A stretch of DNA of 38,830 nt, from contig NZ_SDIF01000063.1 in the NCBI RefSeq assembly GCF_004122735.1, positions 1 to 38,830 of the forward strand. The letters are read 5' to 3'. The translations under genes and the position numbers were made by a program. The stretch comes from Streptomyces sioyaensis (lineage in GTDB: Bacteria; Actinomycetota; Actinomycetes; Streptomycetales; Streptomycetaceae). The notes under the pieces were generated by a model. The model had not been told where the DNA came from, did not search any database, and saw only the letters and a program-made list of their open reading frames with translations. Shown here one piece after another: positions 23,834 through 35,124 of the stretch. Numbering within the stretch: position 1 is the stretch's first letter; each line of letters begins with the position of its first letter.

Positions 23834-26122
23834 GTGCCCAACGAGCAGGACAAGCTGTTCGCATCGGTCGACGCGCTGCTGGAGCATGTGGCGGACCAGG
23901 ATGCGCTGCCGGATCCGGCGGAACGCCGGCGGCTGCGTGAGGCGGGCGGCCTGAGCCAGGATCAGGTGGCGCGTGCCCTGTCGGTACGGCGGGAGACGGT
24001 GACGAGCTGGGAGGTGGGCAGGACCGAGCCGCGGCCGCCCAAACGCGCCGCATACGCCCGGCTCTTGGAGGGCCTCGCCGCTCGCTATCCAGCTGACGAC
24101 CCCGCCACGGCCGGCCGCCCCGCGCCGACGGTGCCGGAGGCCTCCGCGCCGACCGCCGCGCCGCAGACCCTCGCCCCCGAACCCGCCATCCCGGCCCCGG
24201 CCGCCCCGGCACAGGCACCCGTACAGGCACCGCCCCCGCCTGCCGCCGACGCTGCGCCCAACCCGGCCGGCCACACCGAGCCGCCGCCTCCGTCACGGCG
24301 ACCGGCCGCGAAGAACACCCCGTGGAGCAACGGCCCGCGGAAGAACGACCCACCGAAAAACTCCCCACCGAAAAACTCCCCACCGAAAAACACCCCGCCG
24401 AGAAACGTCGCACTGAAAGACGCTCCGACGAAGAAGCCCGCCGATGCTCCGACCGACACCGACCCGCGCTTCGCCCACGGACCGCTGGGCGTGCTGGACG
24501 AGGACGGTTCGCTGTACTGCGTCGGCGGCCTGGTCCTCGACTGCCCGGCGAAGTCCCTCCCGGCGCTGGTCGAATGGACGCTGTCCGAGGCGAAGCTCGG
24601 TGCACCGCGCCTGCACCGGTCCGGCAAGGACGCCGACCCGCTGATCGTGCTGACCGCTGCGGCCGCCGGACGCCTCGGTCTGCCGGCCGAACTGGAGGAC
24701 CGGCGCGGTCTGCGCCTGCCCGAGGACCACCCGGTGATCAAGCAGCTGGCGCGTGCCGAGTGGAAGCTGACCCGGCGCGGCTTCGGTCCCTGGGCACGCA
24801 TCTACCGGCCCACGGAGGGCGGCCGACGCCAGTGCGTCCAGCTGGCCGTCCTGCCGTGGGGCGCGCTCGATGAGCGTTCCTGGGGTGCCACGGGGCAACT
24901 GCCGCCGGCCGACGTCGCCGCGGTCCTCGGCTCCTACGCCCAGCGCGTCATCACACCGCTCGGTTCGACCGCCGTATGCGGCCTGGAACTGATGACCGCG
25001 CTGCGCCCGCCGACCCGCGCCGTCAAGAACGCGTCCGGATCCTGGGTGTCGGGTCCGATGCCGGGCTCGCTCACGGAAGCGGTGGATCCGGCGCCGCCCG
25101 AGGCACCGATGGAACATCCCGTCGTTGCCGCCTGCTACCCCCGCTTCCACGAACGCACCCCCGACCAGGTCGTCGACGAGGAGGCTTACGACTGGTTCCG
25201 CCCCCTCACCGACGAGGAGTGCACCGCGGGCTACACCCACGCGGTCGGCCTCGACGTGAACATGGCGTTCGCCGCGGCCGCCAACCGTCTCCTCGTCGGC
25301 CTCGGCCCCGCCACCCATGAGAAGCGCCCCGACTTCGATCCGAAACTGCCCGGTTCGTGGCTCGTGGACCTGTCCCACCTCGACCTCGACCCCCGCCTCC
25401 CGTCCCCGTTCACCCCGAAGGGCATCCGTCCGACCGGGCCGGCCTGGTATTCGACCTCCACCGTCGCCTACGCCGTGGAACTCGGTGCCCGGGTACAGCC
25501 GACAGAGGCGTATGTCCGCCTTGAGAGCGGCGCCTACCTCGACCCCTGGTACACCAGACTGCGCGACGCCTACATGGCCACCATGGCCGACCTCGGCGTC
25601 ACCAGCGGCATGACCGACGAGGACTTCCTCGCCGCCATGGCCCGCCACAAGAACGTCGACCCGGGCCGGGCCGCGGTGCTCTCCGCCATCAAATCCAGCG
25701 TCAAGGGCGGCATCGGCAAGCTCCGCGAACGCCCGCAGAGCGCGAGGCACAAGCACGGCGAGCGCTGGCCGGCCCTGGAACGCCCGACGTGGAGCCCGCA
25801 CATCCGGGCGGAGCTGATCGGCAAGGCCCGCACCAACATGCATCGCAAGATGACCAGGCTCGCCGCCGCCGGCCTGTTCCCCGTGGCGGTGCTGTCCGAC
25901 TGCGCCGTCTACCTCTCCCGGGGCCCCTCGCCGCTCGACGTCCTTCCGTACACCCCCGAAGGCAAGCCGGTGCCGGGCGGGTTCCGGCTCGGGGTGTCCC
26001 CTGGCATGGTCAAGCACGAGGGCACCCAGGATTTCCTGTGGCTGGCTTCGATGATCGAGGACGAGCAGAGCAATCCCGCCCGGCACATCAAGGGCACCGA
26101 CGCCGCCGCCGACGGAGAGTAG
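23834..26122 (+). CDS. tap: Telomere-associated protein Tap
   Basis: 762 residues, GTG start with a full AGGAGGTGAT site. N-terminal XRE-type helix-turn-helix (GGLSQDQVARALSVRRETVTSWEVG, about 39-65), a Pro/Ala-rich linker with five PPKNS-like pentapeptides (about 168-192), and a large C-terminal domain. Tap binds the telomere 3' overhang and recruits the terminal protein to Streptomyces chromosome ends; the adjacent tpg confirms the assignment. Three motifs in the C-terminal half match the order and spacing of a phi29-like DNA polymerase palm: DVNMAF at Asp474, K-x6-I-G-K at Lys620-Lys629, and a degenerate motif C around Asp689 (VLSDCAVYL). This suggests descent from a protein-primed polymerase with an altered metal site. 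It leads the tap-tpg operon; the gap to tpg is 9 bases. Confidence 0.93.
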   Translation: MPNEQDKLFASVDALLEHVADQDALPDPAERRRLREAGGLSQDQVARALSVRRETVTSWEVGRTEPRPPKRAAYARLLEGLAARYPADDPATAGRPAPTVPEASAPTAAPQTLAPEPAIPAPAAPAQAPVQAPPPPAADAAPNPAGHTEPPPPSRRPAAKNTPWSNGPRKNDPPKNSPPKNSPPKNTPPRNVALKDAPTKKPADAPTDTDPRFAHGPLGVLDEDGSLYCVGGLVLDCPAKSLPALVEWTLSEAKLGAPRLHRSGKDADPLIVLTAAAAGRLGLPAELEDRRGLRLPEDHPVIKQLARAEWKLTRRGFGPWARIYRPTEGGRRQCVQLAVLPWGALDERSWGATGQLPPADVAAVLGSYAQRVITPLGSTAVCGLELMTALRPPTRAVKNASGSWVSGPMPGSLTEAVDPAPPEAPMEHPVVAACYPRFHERTPDQVVDEEAYDWFRPLTDEECTAGYTHAVGLDVNMAFAAAANRLLVGLGPATHEKRPDFDPKLPGSWLVDLSHLDLDPRLPSPFTPKGIRPTGPAWYSTSTVAYAVELGARVQPTEAYVRLESGAYLDPWYTRLRDAYMATMADLGVTSGMTDEDFLAAMARHKNVDPGRAAVLSAIKSSVKGGIGKLRERPQSARHKHGERWPALERPTWSPHIRAELIGKARTNMHRKMTRLAAAGLFPVAVLSDCAVYLSRGPSPLDVLPYTPEGKPVPGGFRLGVSPGMVKHEGTQDFLWLASMIEDEQSNPARHIKGTDAAADGE
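24335..24409. repeat. 15-bp tandem repeats inside tap
   Basis: Five 15-base units, each CCNCCGAAAAACNCC-like, encode PRKND, PPKNS, PPKNS, PPKNT and PPRNV in the linker of Tap. They keep the reading frame, so copy number can vary and change linker length. Confidence 0.85.
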
Positions 26123-26131
26123 ACCAGCGCG

Positions 26132-26689
26132 ATGGGCATCATCCAGGACAGCCTCGACAAGGCCGCGGAGCACACCACCACCCGACCCATCCCCAAGTCG
26201 GGGCCGGCGCAGATGCGGTTCCTGGTCAAGACGGAGAAGGGCTCCACCAAGGCCGTTGCCGAGCTGCTCGGCATCTCGCAGCGTACGGTCGAGCGCTACG
26301 TCAAGGCGCAGATCAAGCGGCCCCGCAAGGACCTCGCCGCACGTATAGAGCGGGAGGTCCGCAAGCGGTGGCAGCCGCGGGTCCGCGAGCGGGCGAGGAA
26401 GCGGGCGGCGACCACCGACGGCATCGTCATCGAGACCCGGGCCCGCTTCGGCTTCACCGCCGCCCCCGGCTCGACCGACGACGGCCGGATCCGCCTCATC
26501 ACCCAGGCCCTGCCGCCGGCCTATGCGGCCCGACTGTTCGACGCGCAGGCCGCCGGCGCCGCCGAGCAGGAACTGCAGAACATCGCCGCCGAGGGCCTGC
26601 AGGAGATCTACTTCAAGGACCGCGGCCGTCGCGCCGACGGCCTCCTGGTCGAGTTCACCGACATCGACTACGTAGAACTCGACTACTGA
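26132..26689 (+). CDS. tpg: Telomere terminal protein Tpg
   Basis: 185 residues, the size of Streptomyces terminal proteins, with the family start MGIIQDSLDKAAEHT, a helix-turn-helix (GSTKAVAELLGISQRTVERYV, about 37-57), a basic region RKRWQPRVRERARKRAA, a DGIVIETRARFGFTA strand and the acidic DIDYVELDY end. Tpg becomes covalently bound to the 5' ends of the linear replicon and primes patch synthesis of the telomere. Its position nine bases after tap is the conserved arrangement. Presence of the pair implies a linear chromosome or plasmid and usually a subtelomeric location, although it is not proof that an end is close. Confidence 0.95.
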   Translation: MGIIQDSLDKAAEHTTTRPIPKSGPAQMRFLVKTEKGSTKAVAELLGISQRTVERYVKAQIKRPRKDLAARIEREVRKRWQPRVRERARKRAATTDGIVIETRARFGFTAAPGSTDDGRIRLITQALPPAYAARLFDAQAAGAAEQELQNIAAEGLQEIYFKDRGRRADGLLVEFTDIDYVELDY

Positions 26690-26826
26690 TCTTTGCATTC
26701 GCGAGGGCCGGGACCTTCCTCCTGCTGCTGCCTGGGCGGCGGCGCTGAACGACGTTCGGCCCGCTGTCAGTGGGTGGGGCTACCGTGCCTAGACACGAGC
26801 CCAGCGCGAGTAAAGGAAGGAAGATC

Positions 26827-27387
26827 ATGACCATATTGGAGAACCGGCCGAACACCGCGCTCCTTGTCGTCGACGTGCAGAAGGGCGTCGTCGAAGGTGT
26901 CCACCAGCGCGACGTGGTCGTCGCGAACGTCGCCAGCCTCGTCGAGCGGGCGCGGCGGGAACGGGTCCCGGTCATCTGGGTCCAGCACTCCGACGAGGAA
27001 CTCACGAGGGGGAGCGACGACTGGCGGATCGTCCCGGAGCTCACTCCAGAGGACACGGAGCCGCTCGTCGAGAAGAGCTACGGGGACTCCTTCGAGGACA
27101 CCACTCTGGAGACCGTGCTGTCGGGACTCGGTGTTGGGCGGATCGTCGTCGTCGGCGCGGAGACCGACGCGTGCGTCCGCTCGACGCTCCACGGCGCGTT
27201 CGCCAGGGGGTACGACGCGACCCTGGTCAGCGACGCCCACACGACGGGCGACAAGACAACATGGGGCGCGCCGCCGCCGAGCCAGGTCATCGCGCATACG
27301 AACCTGTACTGGACCTACCAGACGGCGCCGGGGCGGACGGCTGGGGCGGTCGAGACCAAGGACGTCGATTTCGGCGGCGCACCCTGA
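26827..27387 (+). CDS. Isochorismatase-like cysteine hydrolase
   Basis: 186 residues with the complete catalytic triad of the family: Asp16 (LLVVDVQKG), Lys83 (VEKSYGDSF) and Cys116 (GAETDACVRST, preceded by the usual cis-peptide GAET). Relatives hydrolyse nicotinamide, carbamoyl groups or isochorismate; the lack of a metal-binding DxH and the general pattern suggest a general amidase-like member, with substrate unknown. ATG 26827 follows AAGGAAGGAAGATC. It is a single gene between tpg and the convergent UvrA paralogue. Confidence 0.88.
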   Translation: MTILENRPNTALLVVDVQKGVVEGVHQRDVVVANVASLVERARRERVPVIWVQHSDEELTRGSDDWRIVPELTPEDTEPLVEKSYGDSFEDTTLETVLSGLGVGRIVVVGAETDACVRSTLHGAFARGYDATLVSDAHTTGDKTTWGAPPPSQVIAHTNLYWTYQTAPGRTAGAVETKDVDFGGAP

Positions 27388-27499
27388 CTCACCCGCAGCT
27401 TCATGGAGGGGACAGGTCGGACATGGTGCCTGCCCTGAAGGAGGACGAGTCGCAACAGATGGCAGAAAGCTCCTCCCGCCGTGTCCGCGAGGGCCTCGG

Positions 27500-29908
<2,409 letters not shown>

Positions 29909-30340
29909 CGTGTCTCCCTCTGTAGGGCGCGCGCCGCCTTCGCGGCATCCGCCGGCGTCGCCTGGCTCGATCTGGTCAGCTTAAGCAGTAGGTCTGGTTC
30001 TTCTTCGCCGCGGTCCATGGAGCCTTGCGGCTCGGCCCGGCCCGGCCCCGCGCTCCCCGGCCTCGCCCCGCGGCCACGCGTCGCGCGGGGCAGAGGCTGC
30101 AGCCCCATCAGCGGCCGTCGCACACCAGCTCTCGGCCGGACCAGCTCGTTCACCTCGCGCCAAGCCTGGGTACGGCGCGGGGAGAGGCAAAACCAGTGGT
30201 ACGGCGTGGCCGGCGGACGCGGGTGTCGCAACGACGCTGCGAGCGGGGCGGAGGGCGGCTGGCACTCATCGGCGGACGGGTACTGATCGGCGGACCGGTC
30301 CTGACCGGCGGGCTGGAACTGACTCCGGCAGGGCCGGTAC
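29909..30340. other. Gap between the VOC gene and the UvrA paralogue
   Basis: 432 bases without a supportable gene. Near the VOC stop it contains 18-bp tandem repeats (30265-30339). The UvrA-paralogue promoter should lie in the left part. Confidence 0.5.
30265..30339. repeat. Degenerate 18-bp tandem repeats
   Basis: Units CTCATCGGCGGACGGGTA, CTGATCGGCGGACCGGTC and CTGACCGGCGGGCTGGAA are followed by a longer degenerate copy that runs up to the VOC stop codon. Confidence 0.7.
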
Positions 30341-30697
30341 TCATCGGTCCTGAAGCAGCCCGAGGACGTTGCCATCGGGGTCGGTGACGGTGGCCACGAG
30401 GCGGCCGCCGCCGACGTCGCGCGCGGGCTCCTTCACGGTGGCACCCGCCGCGGTCAGCTCGGCCAGCTTCGCCTCGATGTCCGGCACGTGCCAGTAGGCC
30501 ACCGGCGAGGTCATGCCCTGCGGTCCACCGCCCGGCACCAGCCCGATGTGCTGGCCCGCGACATCGAAGCCGACGTAGTAGGACTCGTCGGCCTGCGGCG
30601 GTACGCCGAGCAGGGCGGTGTACACCTCCTTGGCCGCCGCCAGGTCGGAAACGGGATGCAGCACGGTCTTGATTCCCTGGGTGGAAGAGCCGGTCAT
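30341..30697 (-). CDS. VOC/glyoxalase-family protein
   Basis: 118 residues: one VOC unit with KTVLHPVSDLAAAKEVYTALLG at the start, a central YYVGFDVAGQHIGLVPG strand pair, SPVAYWHVPDIEAKLAELTAAGA and a final VATVTDPDGNVLGLLQD containing the usual C-terminal Glu/Asp region. Members include glyoxalases, dioxygenases and bleomycin/fosfomycin resistance proteins; this one is unassigned. AGGAGTGACC precedes ATG 30697. A decayed relative begins about 250 bases upstream on the same strand. Confidence 0.88.
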   Translation of the reverse strand: MTGSSTQGIKTVLHPVSDLAAAKEVYTALLGVPPQADESYYVGFDVAGQHIGLVPGGGPQGMTSPVAYWHVPDIEAKLAELTAAGATVKEPARDVGGGRLVATVTDPDGNVLGLLQDR

Positions 30698-30825
30698 GGT
30701 CACTCCTGAGGTAGTGGGTCTGGACGGGATGGTCTGGCTCGGAGACGAACGGGGGGTGGGGAAAGCGGGGAATCCGCACATCGACCGCCCGATCGCCCCA
30801 GATGGCGGGTCGGCCGCTGGCTGTC

Positions 30826-30951
30826 TTAACCGGGTCGGGCCCGCAACAGATGGAGGACCACCGGGACGACCTCGGGGCGGTCGCAAGAGAAGGCCAGGGA
30901 TGCGTCCGGGGCGTCGTGCGGGAGGAAACTCGCGTGCAGGGTGATGTCCAT
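30826..30951 (-). pseudogene. Truncated second VOC/glyoxalase gene
   Basis: From ATG 30951 the frame starts MDITLHASFLPHDAPDASLA, a classical glyoxalase-family N-terminus, but then departs (FSCDRPEVV) and stops after 41 codons. A full gene would be about 120-150 codons. An internal deletion is the simplest reading. Confidence 0.55.
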
Positions 30952-31172
30952 GGCGGTCACGCTAGCGCCCTGAGCCCGATATTCGTCGTTGCCTGTGGAT
31001 AAGTCGTTTCAAGGCTCTCCGCACCGTGGTGACGGCCGGTGCCGAGCCGACAGCGACTCCACCCCAACGGATCGTTCCCTCCCACGCCTGCCGACCACAG
31101 GTGAGGAACTCCGGTCGGCCGCGATGCCAGGTTCCGAGGAGCGTCGTCAGTGGTGGCCGGTGGCGGCCGGAC

Positions 31173-31258
31173 ACGCCGCACACAGAGATCCGGGGACGCC
31201 ACACACAAAGATCCGGGGACGCCACACACAAAGATCCGGGCACGCCACACACAAAGAG
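31173..31258. repeat. 23-bp iteron-like direct repeats, three full and one partial
   Basis: Full units start at 31187, 31210 and 31233 (GATCCGGGGACGCC then ACACACAAA; the third has one change); a degenerate partial precedes them. 23 is not a multiple of three, so this is not a coding repeat. There are no spacers, which excludes CRISPR. Confidence 0.9.
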
Positions 31259-31668
31259 AGGGCAAAGAAGCGGCCTTGGTCGAGTGTGTGCGCTGCGCAT
31301 CCCCTCGGCCGGGGGAGGACGGCAGCCACGCGGGACCGACCGTCGTTTCCAGGGTTTGTGTCCGCCTCACCATGCGGATTCCATTGTCCAACGAGCCTTG
31401 TGAGAGGGCCCGTTGACTGCCAAGGTCACCGGTGTCGCCAGCCTGCGCGTCTCCGACACCTGACGCATGCCGCACACCCACACCGCATTCACGGACACCA
31501 CGGACACCCGAAACCGCCACCCCCCGACACCTGATACCCGACACCGACGCCGACCGCCCGGCGCCCGAGGCCGATCCCGACCGCACACCGGGACGCAGCG
31601 GGGCCGCCGGCACCCCGGACGCCTGCTGGCAGGGCGTCCGCCGACTTCCGCCGGCCCCCTCACACCGC

Positions 31669-32583
31669 ATGTCCGGCGCCGCCCCAGGAGGAACCATCGC
31701 CGCCCCCGCCACTCCGCGCCGACCCGCCACCGAGGCGATCAGCCACCGCCTGAACACGGTGCCCGCCCCGGTGCTCGTCCTGGGCGGATTGCTCGGACTC
31801 CAGGGCGGCGCCGCGTTGACCACCAGCCTGTACCCGCTTGTGGGGCCGGCGGGCGTCGTGGCGCTCCGTCTGGTGCTCGCGGCCGTGCTGTTGGTCGCCC
31901 TATGGCGCCCGGGATGGCGCTGGGACCGCAGGACGTGGCGCCTGGCCCTGGGCGCCGGCACCCTGATCGCCGTCCATCACCTCAGCTATTACGAGGCGGT
32001 GGACCGGGTCCCGCTGGGCGCAGCGACGACGATGGAGTTCATCGGTCCGTTCGCCCTCGCGCTCGCCGGATCCCGCCGGCCGGCCGACCTTTTGTGGGCC
32101 GCGCTGGCTGCCACCGGCGTCGTACTCCTCAGCCACTCCGGTGTCCCGATGAACGGGGCCGGCCTCCTCTTCGGGCTCCTCGCCGGAGGCTGCTGGGGCG
32201 GCTACATCCTCGTCGGAAAGCAGCTCGCAGCGCATCTTCCGGATGGCCGCGGCCTCGCGCTCGCCGTGAGCTGGGGCGCGCTGCTGAGTCTGCCGTACGG
32301 CATCCTCCAGGCCGGCACACGGCTGCTCGACCCCCGAACACTGTCCATCGCCGCCGCGGTGGCCGTCCTCTCCAGCGAGCTGCCCTACTCCTTCCAGATG
32401 GCGGCTCTGCGCCGTCTGCCGCCGGGCGTCTTCGGGGTGCTCACCAGCCTCGAACCCGCGGTGGGGGCCGTCATCGGCCTGTCGTTCCTCGGCCAGCACC
32501 TAGCCCCGCAGCAATGGACCGGAGTGGCGGCGGTGGCGCTGGCCTCGGTCGGCACCGTCGGCCGGGGGACGCGTGCGGCCTGA
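31669..32583 (+). CDS. EamA-family (RhtA-like) membrane exporter
   Basis: About 304 residues with ten hydrophobic segments in two EamA halves, for example VLVLGGLLGLQGGAAL, VVALRLVLAAVLLVALW, TTMEFIGPFALALA, AGLLFGLLAGGCWGGYILVGK and GVLTSLEPAVGAVIGLSFLG. The EFIGP and LEPAVGA elements are those of RhtA-like threonine/homoserine or metabolite exporters. ATG 31669 has no ribosome site, whereas an AGGAGG stands just before an in-frame ATC at 31696 (codon 10), so the true initiation codon may be the rare ATC. It is followed, after 129 bases, by the convergent SDR gene. Confidence 0.85.
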   Translation: MSGAAPGGTIAAPATPRRPATEAISHRLNTVPAPVLVLGGLLGLQGGAALTTSLYPLVGPAGVVALRLVLAAVLLVALWRPGWRWDRRTWRLALGAGTLIAVHHLSYYEAVDRVPLGAATTMEFIGPFALALAGSRRPADLLWAALAATGVVLLSHSGVPMNGAGLLFGLLAGGCWGGYILVGKQLAAHLPDGRGLALAVSWGALLSLPYGILQAGTRLLDPRTLSIAAAVAVLSSELPYSFQMAALRRLPPGVFGVLTSLEPAVGAVIGLSFLGQHLAPQQWTGVAAVALASVGTVGRGTRAA

Positions 32584-32712
32584 CCCTCCACGCGCAAGCG
32601 AGGGAGGCGGTCCATCCCCGCATCCGCCACGGTGCGCAGATCCGGCCGGTGCACCGGTAGCCCGAATGCCGGCCAGTGCACCGGCATCCCGGAACGCACG
32701 ACCATCGGCGGT

Positions 32713-33492
32713 TCAGTGAACGGAGAACCCGCCGTCGACGAAGACCGCCTGCCCGGTGACGTACGCAGACGCACGGCTCGCCAGGAACACCGCCGCGCCG
32801 GCGAAGTCCTCCGCCAGCCCATTGCGCCCGACCATCGTGCGCGCCGCCAGCGCCGCGACCTTCTCGGGGTCGGACGACAGCCGCTGATTGAGCGGCGTCA
32901 TCACAAACCCTGGCACGAGCGTGTTGCAGGTGACGCCGAACGGAGACCATGCCTCCGCCTGCGAACGGGCCAGCGACTCCAACGCCCCCTTGGAGACGCC
33001 GTACGCGCCACTCTGGACGAACGCGCGATGCGCCTGCTGCGAGGTGATGTGGACGATGCGCCCGTAGCCCCGTTCGGCCATGCCGGGCCCGAAGCGCTGT
33101 CCCAGCAGATGAGGCGCTTCAAGGTTCACCGCCATCGTGGTGTCCCAGACCTCGTCGTCCAATTCCCCTATCGGCGGCCGCAGATTGACCCCGGCACAGT
33201 TGACGAGGATGTCGGGCTCCCCGAACGCTTCGACCGCTTCCTCGGCCGCCGCGCGCACCCCGTCTCGCGTGCTGAGGTCCGCGCTCACCCATGCCGCCCG
33301 GCAGCCCTGAGCCGTCAGTTCATCTACGGTGGCGGCCAGTTCGGCCTTCCTGCGCGCCACGATCACCACACTCGCCCCTGCACGCGCGAGGGCCTCGGTG
33401 ATGGCCCGGCCGATGCCGGAACTACCGCCGGTCACCACCGCCACCCGGCCGTCCAGCGAAAACAATTCAGAGAGGTACGCCTGCGAGGTCAT
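32713..33492 (-). CDS. Short-chain dehydrogenase/reductase
   Basis: 259 residues, a classical SDR: VVTGGSSGIGRAI for NAD(P) binding, NCAG (VNCAGVN), the ITSQQAHRAF serine strand, YGVSK (Tyr-xxx-Lys) catalytic pair, and a C-terminal SAYVTGQAVFVDGG. An Arg-Arg-Lys stretch after the second strand (VIVARRKAEL) favours NADP. Overall it resembles gluconate 5-dehydrogenase-type sugar or alcohol dehydrogenases, with substrate unknown. The ATG at 33492 opens MTSQAYLSELFSLDGRVAVVTG, a natural SDR start. It is convergent with the EamA exporter. Confidence 0.9.
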   Translation of the reverse strand: MTSQAYLSELFSLDGRVAVVTGGSSGIGRAITEALARAGASVVIVARRKAELAATVDELTAQGCRAAWVSADLSTRDGVRAAAEEAVEAFGEPDILVNCAGVNLRPPIGELDDEVWDTTMAVNLEAPHLLGQRFGPGMAERGYGRIVHITSQQAHRAFVQSGAYGVSKGALESLARSQAEAWSPFGVTCNTLVPGFVMTPLNQRLSSDPEKVAALAARTMVGRNGLAEDFAGAAVFLASRASAYVTGQAVFVDGGFSVH

Positions 33493-33979
<487 letters not shown>

Positions 33980-34801
33980 GTGGAATCAGCGGCCGGGCAG
34001 GACATACGCGGCACTCTGCCCGAGGGACTCGGTGCGGCCATACGCGAGACCGCCGACGAGATCGCCGCGCTGCTGCGCCGCGACACCGACATGGAGCGTC
34101 CGGTACCCGGGTCGGAATGGAACGTCGGGGAGGCGGCAGCGCATCTGGCGCAGGCCAACGAACTGATGGCCGACGTCGCGGCAGGGCACGTACGCAGTTA
34201 CGGCGACGGCACGCCGCAGAGCCTCGCGGCGGCCAACGAGCGTGCGCTCGCCGAGTTCGACGAGCGTGGAGCCGAGCCGCTGGCCGCGATGATCGTGGCG
34301 CAGGCTGATGCTTACCTGAAGGCGGTGCAGGGGAGCGCCATTGCGGGAACCGTCGTTACCCCGCTGGGACCGATGGGCCCGGACGTACTGGGGTCCTACC
34401 TGCTCACGCACATGCTTGGCCACGGCTACGATCTCGCCCGGGCACTGGGTCGTCCACACATGATCAACCGTGCCCGTGTCGAGCTGACCCTGCCGTTCAT
34501 GATCACGGCCATGCCACGGGTGACCGACACCGCCCGTACGGCCGGGCTGGCCGCCCGCTATGCGGTCCGCTTGTGGGGTGGTGCCCGATTCGGCGTGACA
34601 GTGACCAACGGCGCGGTGTCCGTGGGCGCGCAGCCGCCGGCCCGCCCGGACTGCACCATCGTCACCGAGCCGGTCACCTTCCTCCTCATGGCACTCGGCC
34701 GCCGCGACCAGTGGAGCGCCATGGCCCGGGGCCACATCCTCGCCTGGGGCCGCAAGCCCTGGCTCGCTCCCCGCTTCCCGACCCTCTTCAAGGCTCCCTG
34801 A
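33980..34801 (+). CDS. Maleylpyruvate-isomerase-like protein with SCP2-type C-terminus
   Basis: 273 residues. The N-terminal half is a DinB-fold mycothiol-dependent maleylpyruvate isomerase domain (RPVPGSEWNVGEAAAHLAQANE, with the metal-binding His in AAAHLAQ, and a later THMLGHGYDLARALG carrying two further His). The C-terminal third (RLWGGARFGVTVTNGAVSV, then a Trp-containing end) looks like the sterol-carrier-protein-like domain often fused to it. Such proteins are thought to use mycothiol as cofactor; a role in this region is unknown. GTG 33980 follows GGAGGAGAACGGC. Confidence 0.82.
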   Translation: MESAAGQDIRGTLPEGLGAAIRETADEIAALLRRDTDMERPVPGSEWNVGEAAAHLAQANELMADVAAGHVRSYGDGTPQSLAAANERALAEFDERGAEPLAAMIVAQADAYLKAVQGSAIAGTVVTPLGPMGPDVLGSYLLTHMLGHGYDLARALGRPHMINRARVELTLPFMITAMPRVTDTARTAGLAARYAVRLWGGARFGVTVTNGAVSVGAQPPARPDCTIVTEPVTFLLMALGRRDQWSAMARGHILAWGRKPWLAPRFPTLFKAP

Positions 34802-35124
34802 ACACAACGGCGAGCGGGCAGGCCCCAGTTGCACACAGCCGACCGATGGCCTTCAGGCGCGGACGGCCGGCCCAGCCCGCCGGTCAGCAGGGCAGGTTCG
34901 GTCAGCGCGGCGCCCGGCTGCGACGGCGATCCGTCCACGATCCGCGCGAGGCCAGGCGCTCGGGCCAGGTGTTGCACTGCTGCGGTATCCCCGCCGGGGA
35001 CGGCTCACGCCGGTGCGGTGCTCGTCATCTCCTGCTGAAGCCAAGGCGACAAGAAGGGAATGGCGAGGAGCGCGAAGAGGCCATGGGAGGTGGAGCATGT
35101 GGCCTGAGACAGTGTTTCGCGCTT
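34802..35124. other. Gap without a recognised gene
   Basis: 323 bases with high GC but no frame with a credible start and ribosome site. Nothing was recognised. Confidence 0.4.

Larger units (their letters stand above)
30698..31668. other. Gap with a VOC pseudogene, DnaA-box-like site and 23-bp repeats
   Basis: 971 bases. Contents seen: a VOC gene fragment (30826-30951), a TTATCCACA sequence on the minus strand (30994-31002) identical to the E. coli DnaA box, and a 23-bp tandem array (31173-31258). The remaining part up to the exporter start shows no recognisable gene. Confidence 0.55.

Noticed and set aside
31173..31258. Direct repeats considered as a CRISPR array
   Set aside because: The units are contiguous with no spacers and no cas genes are nearby.
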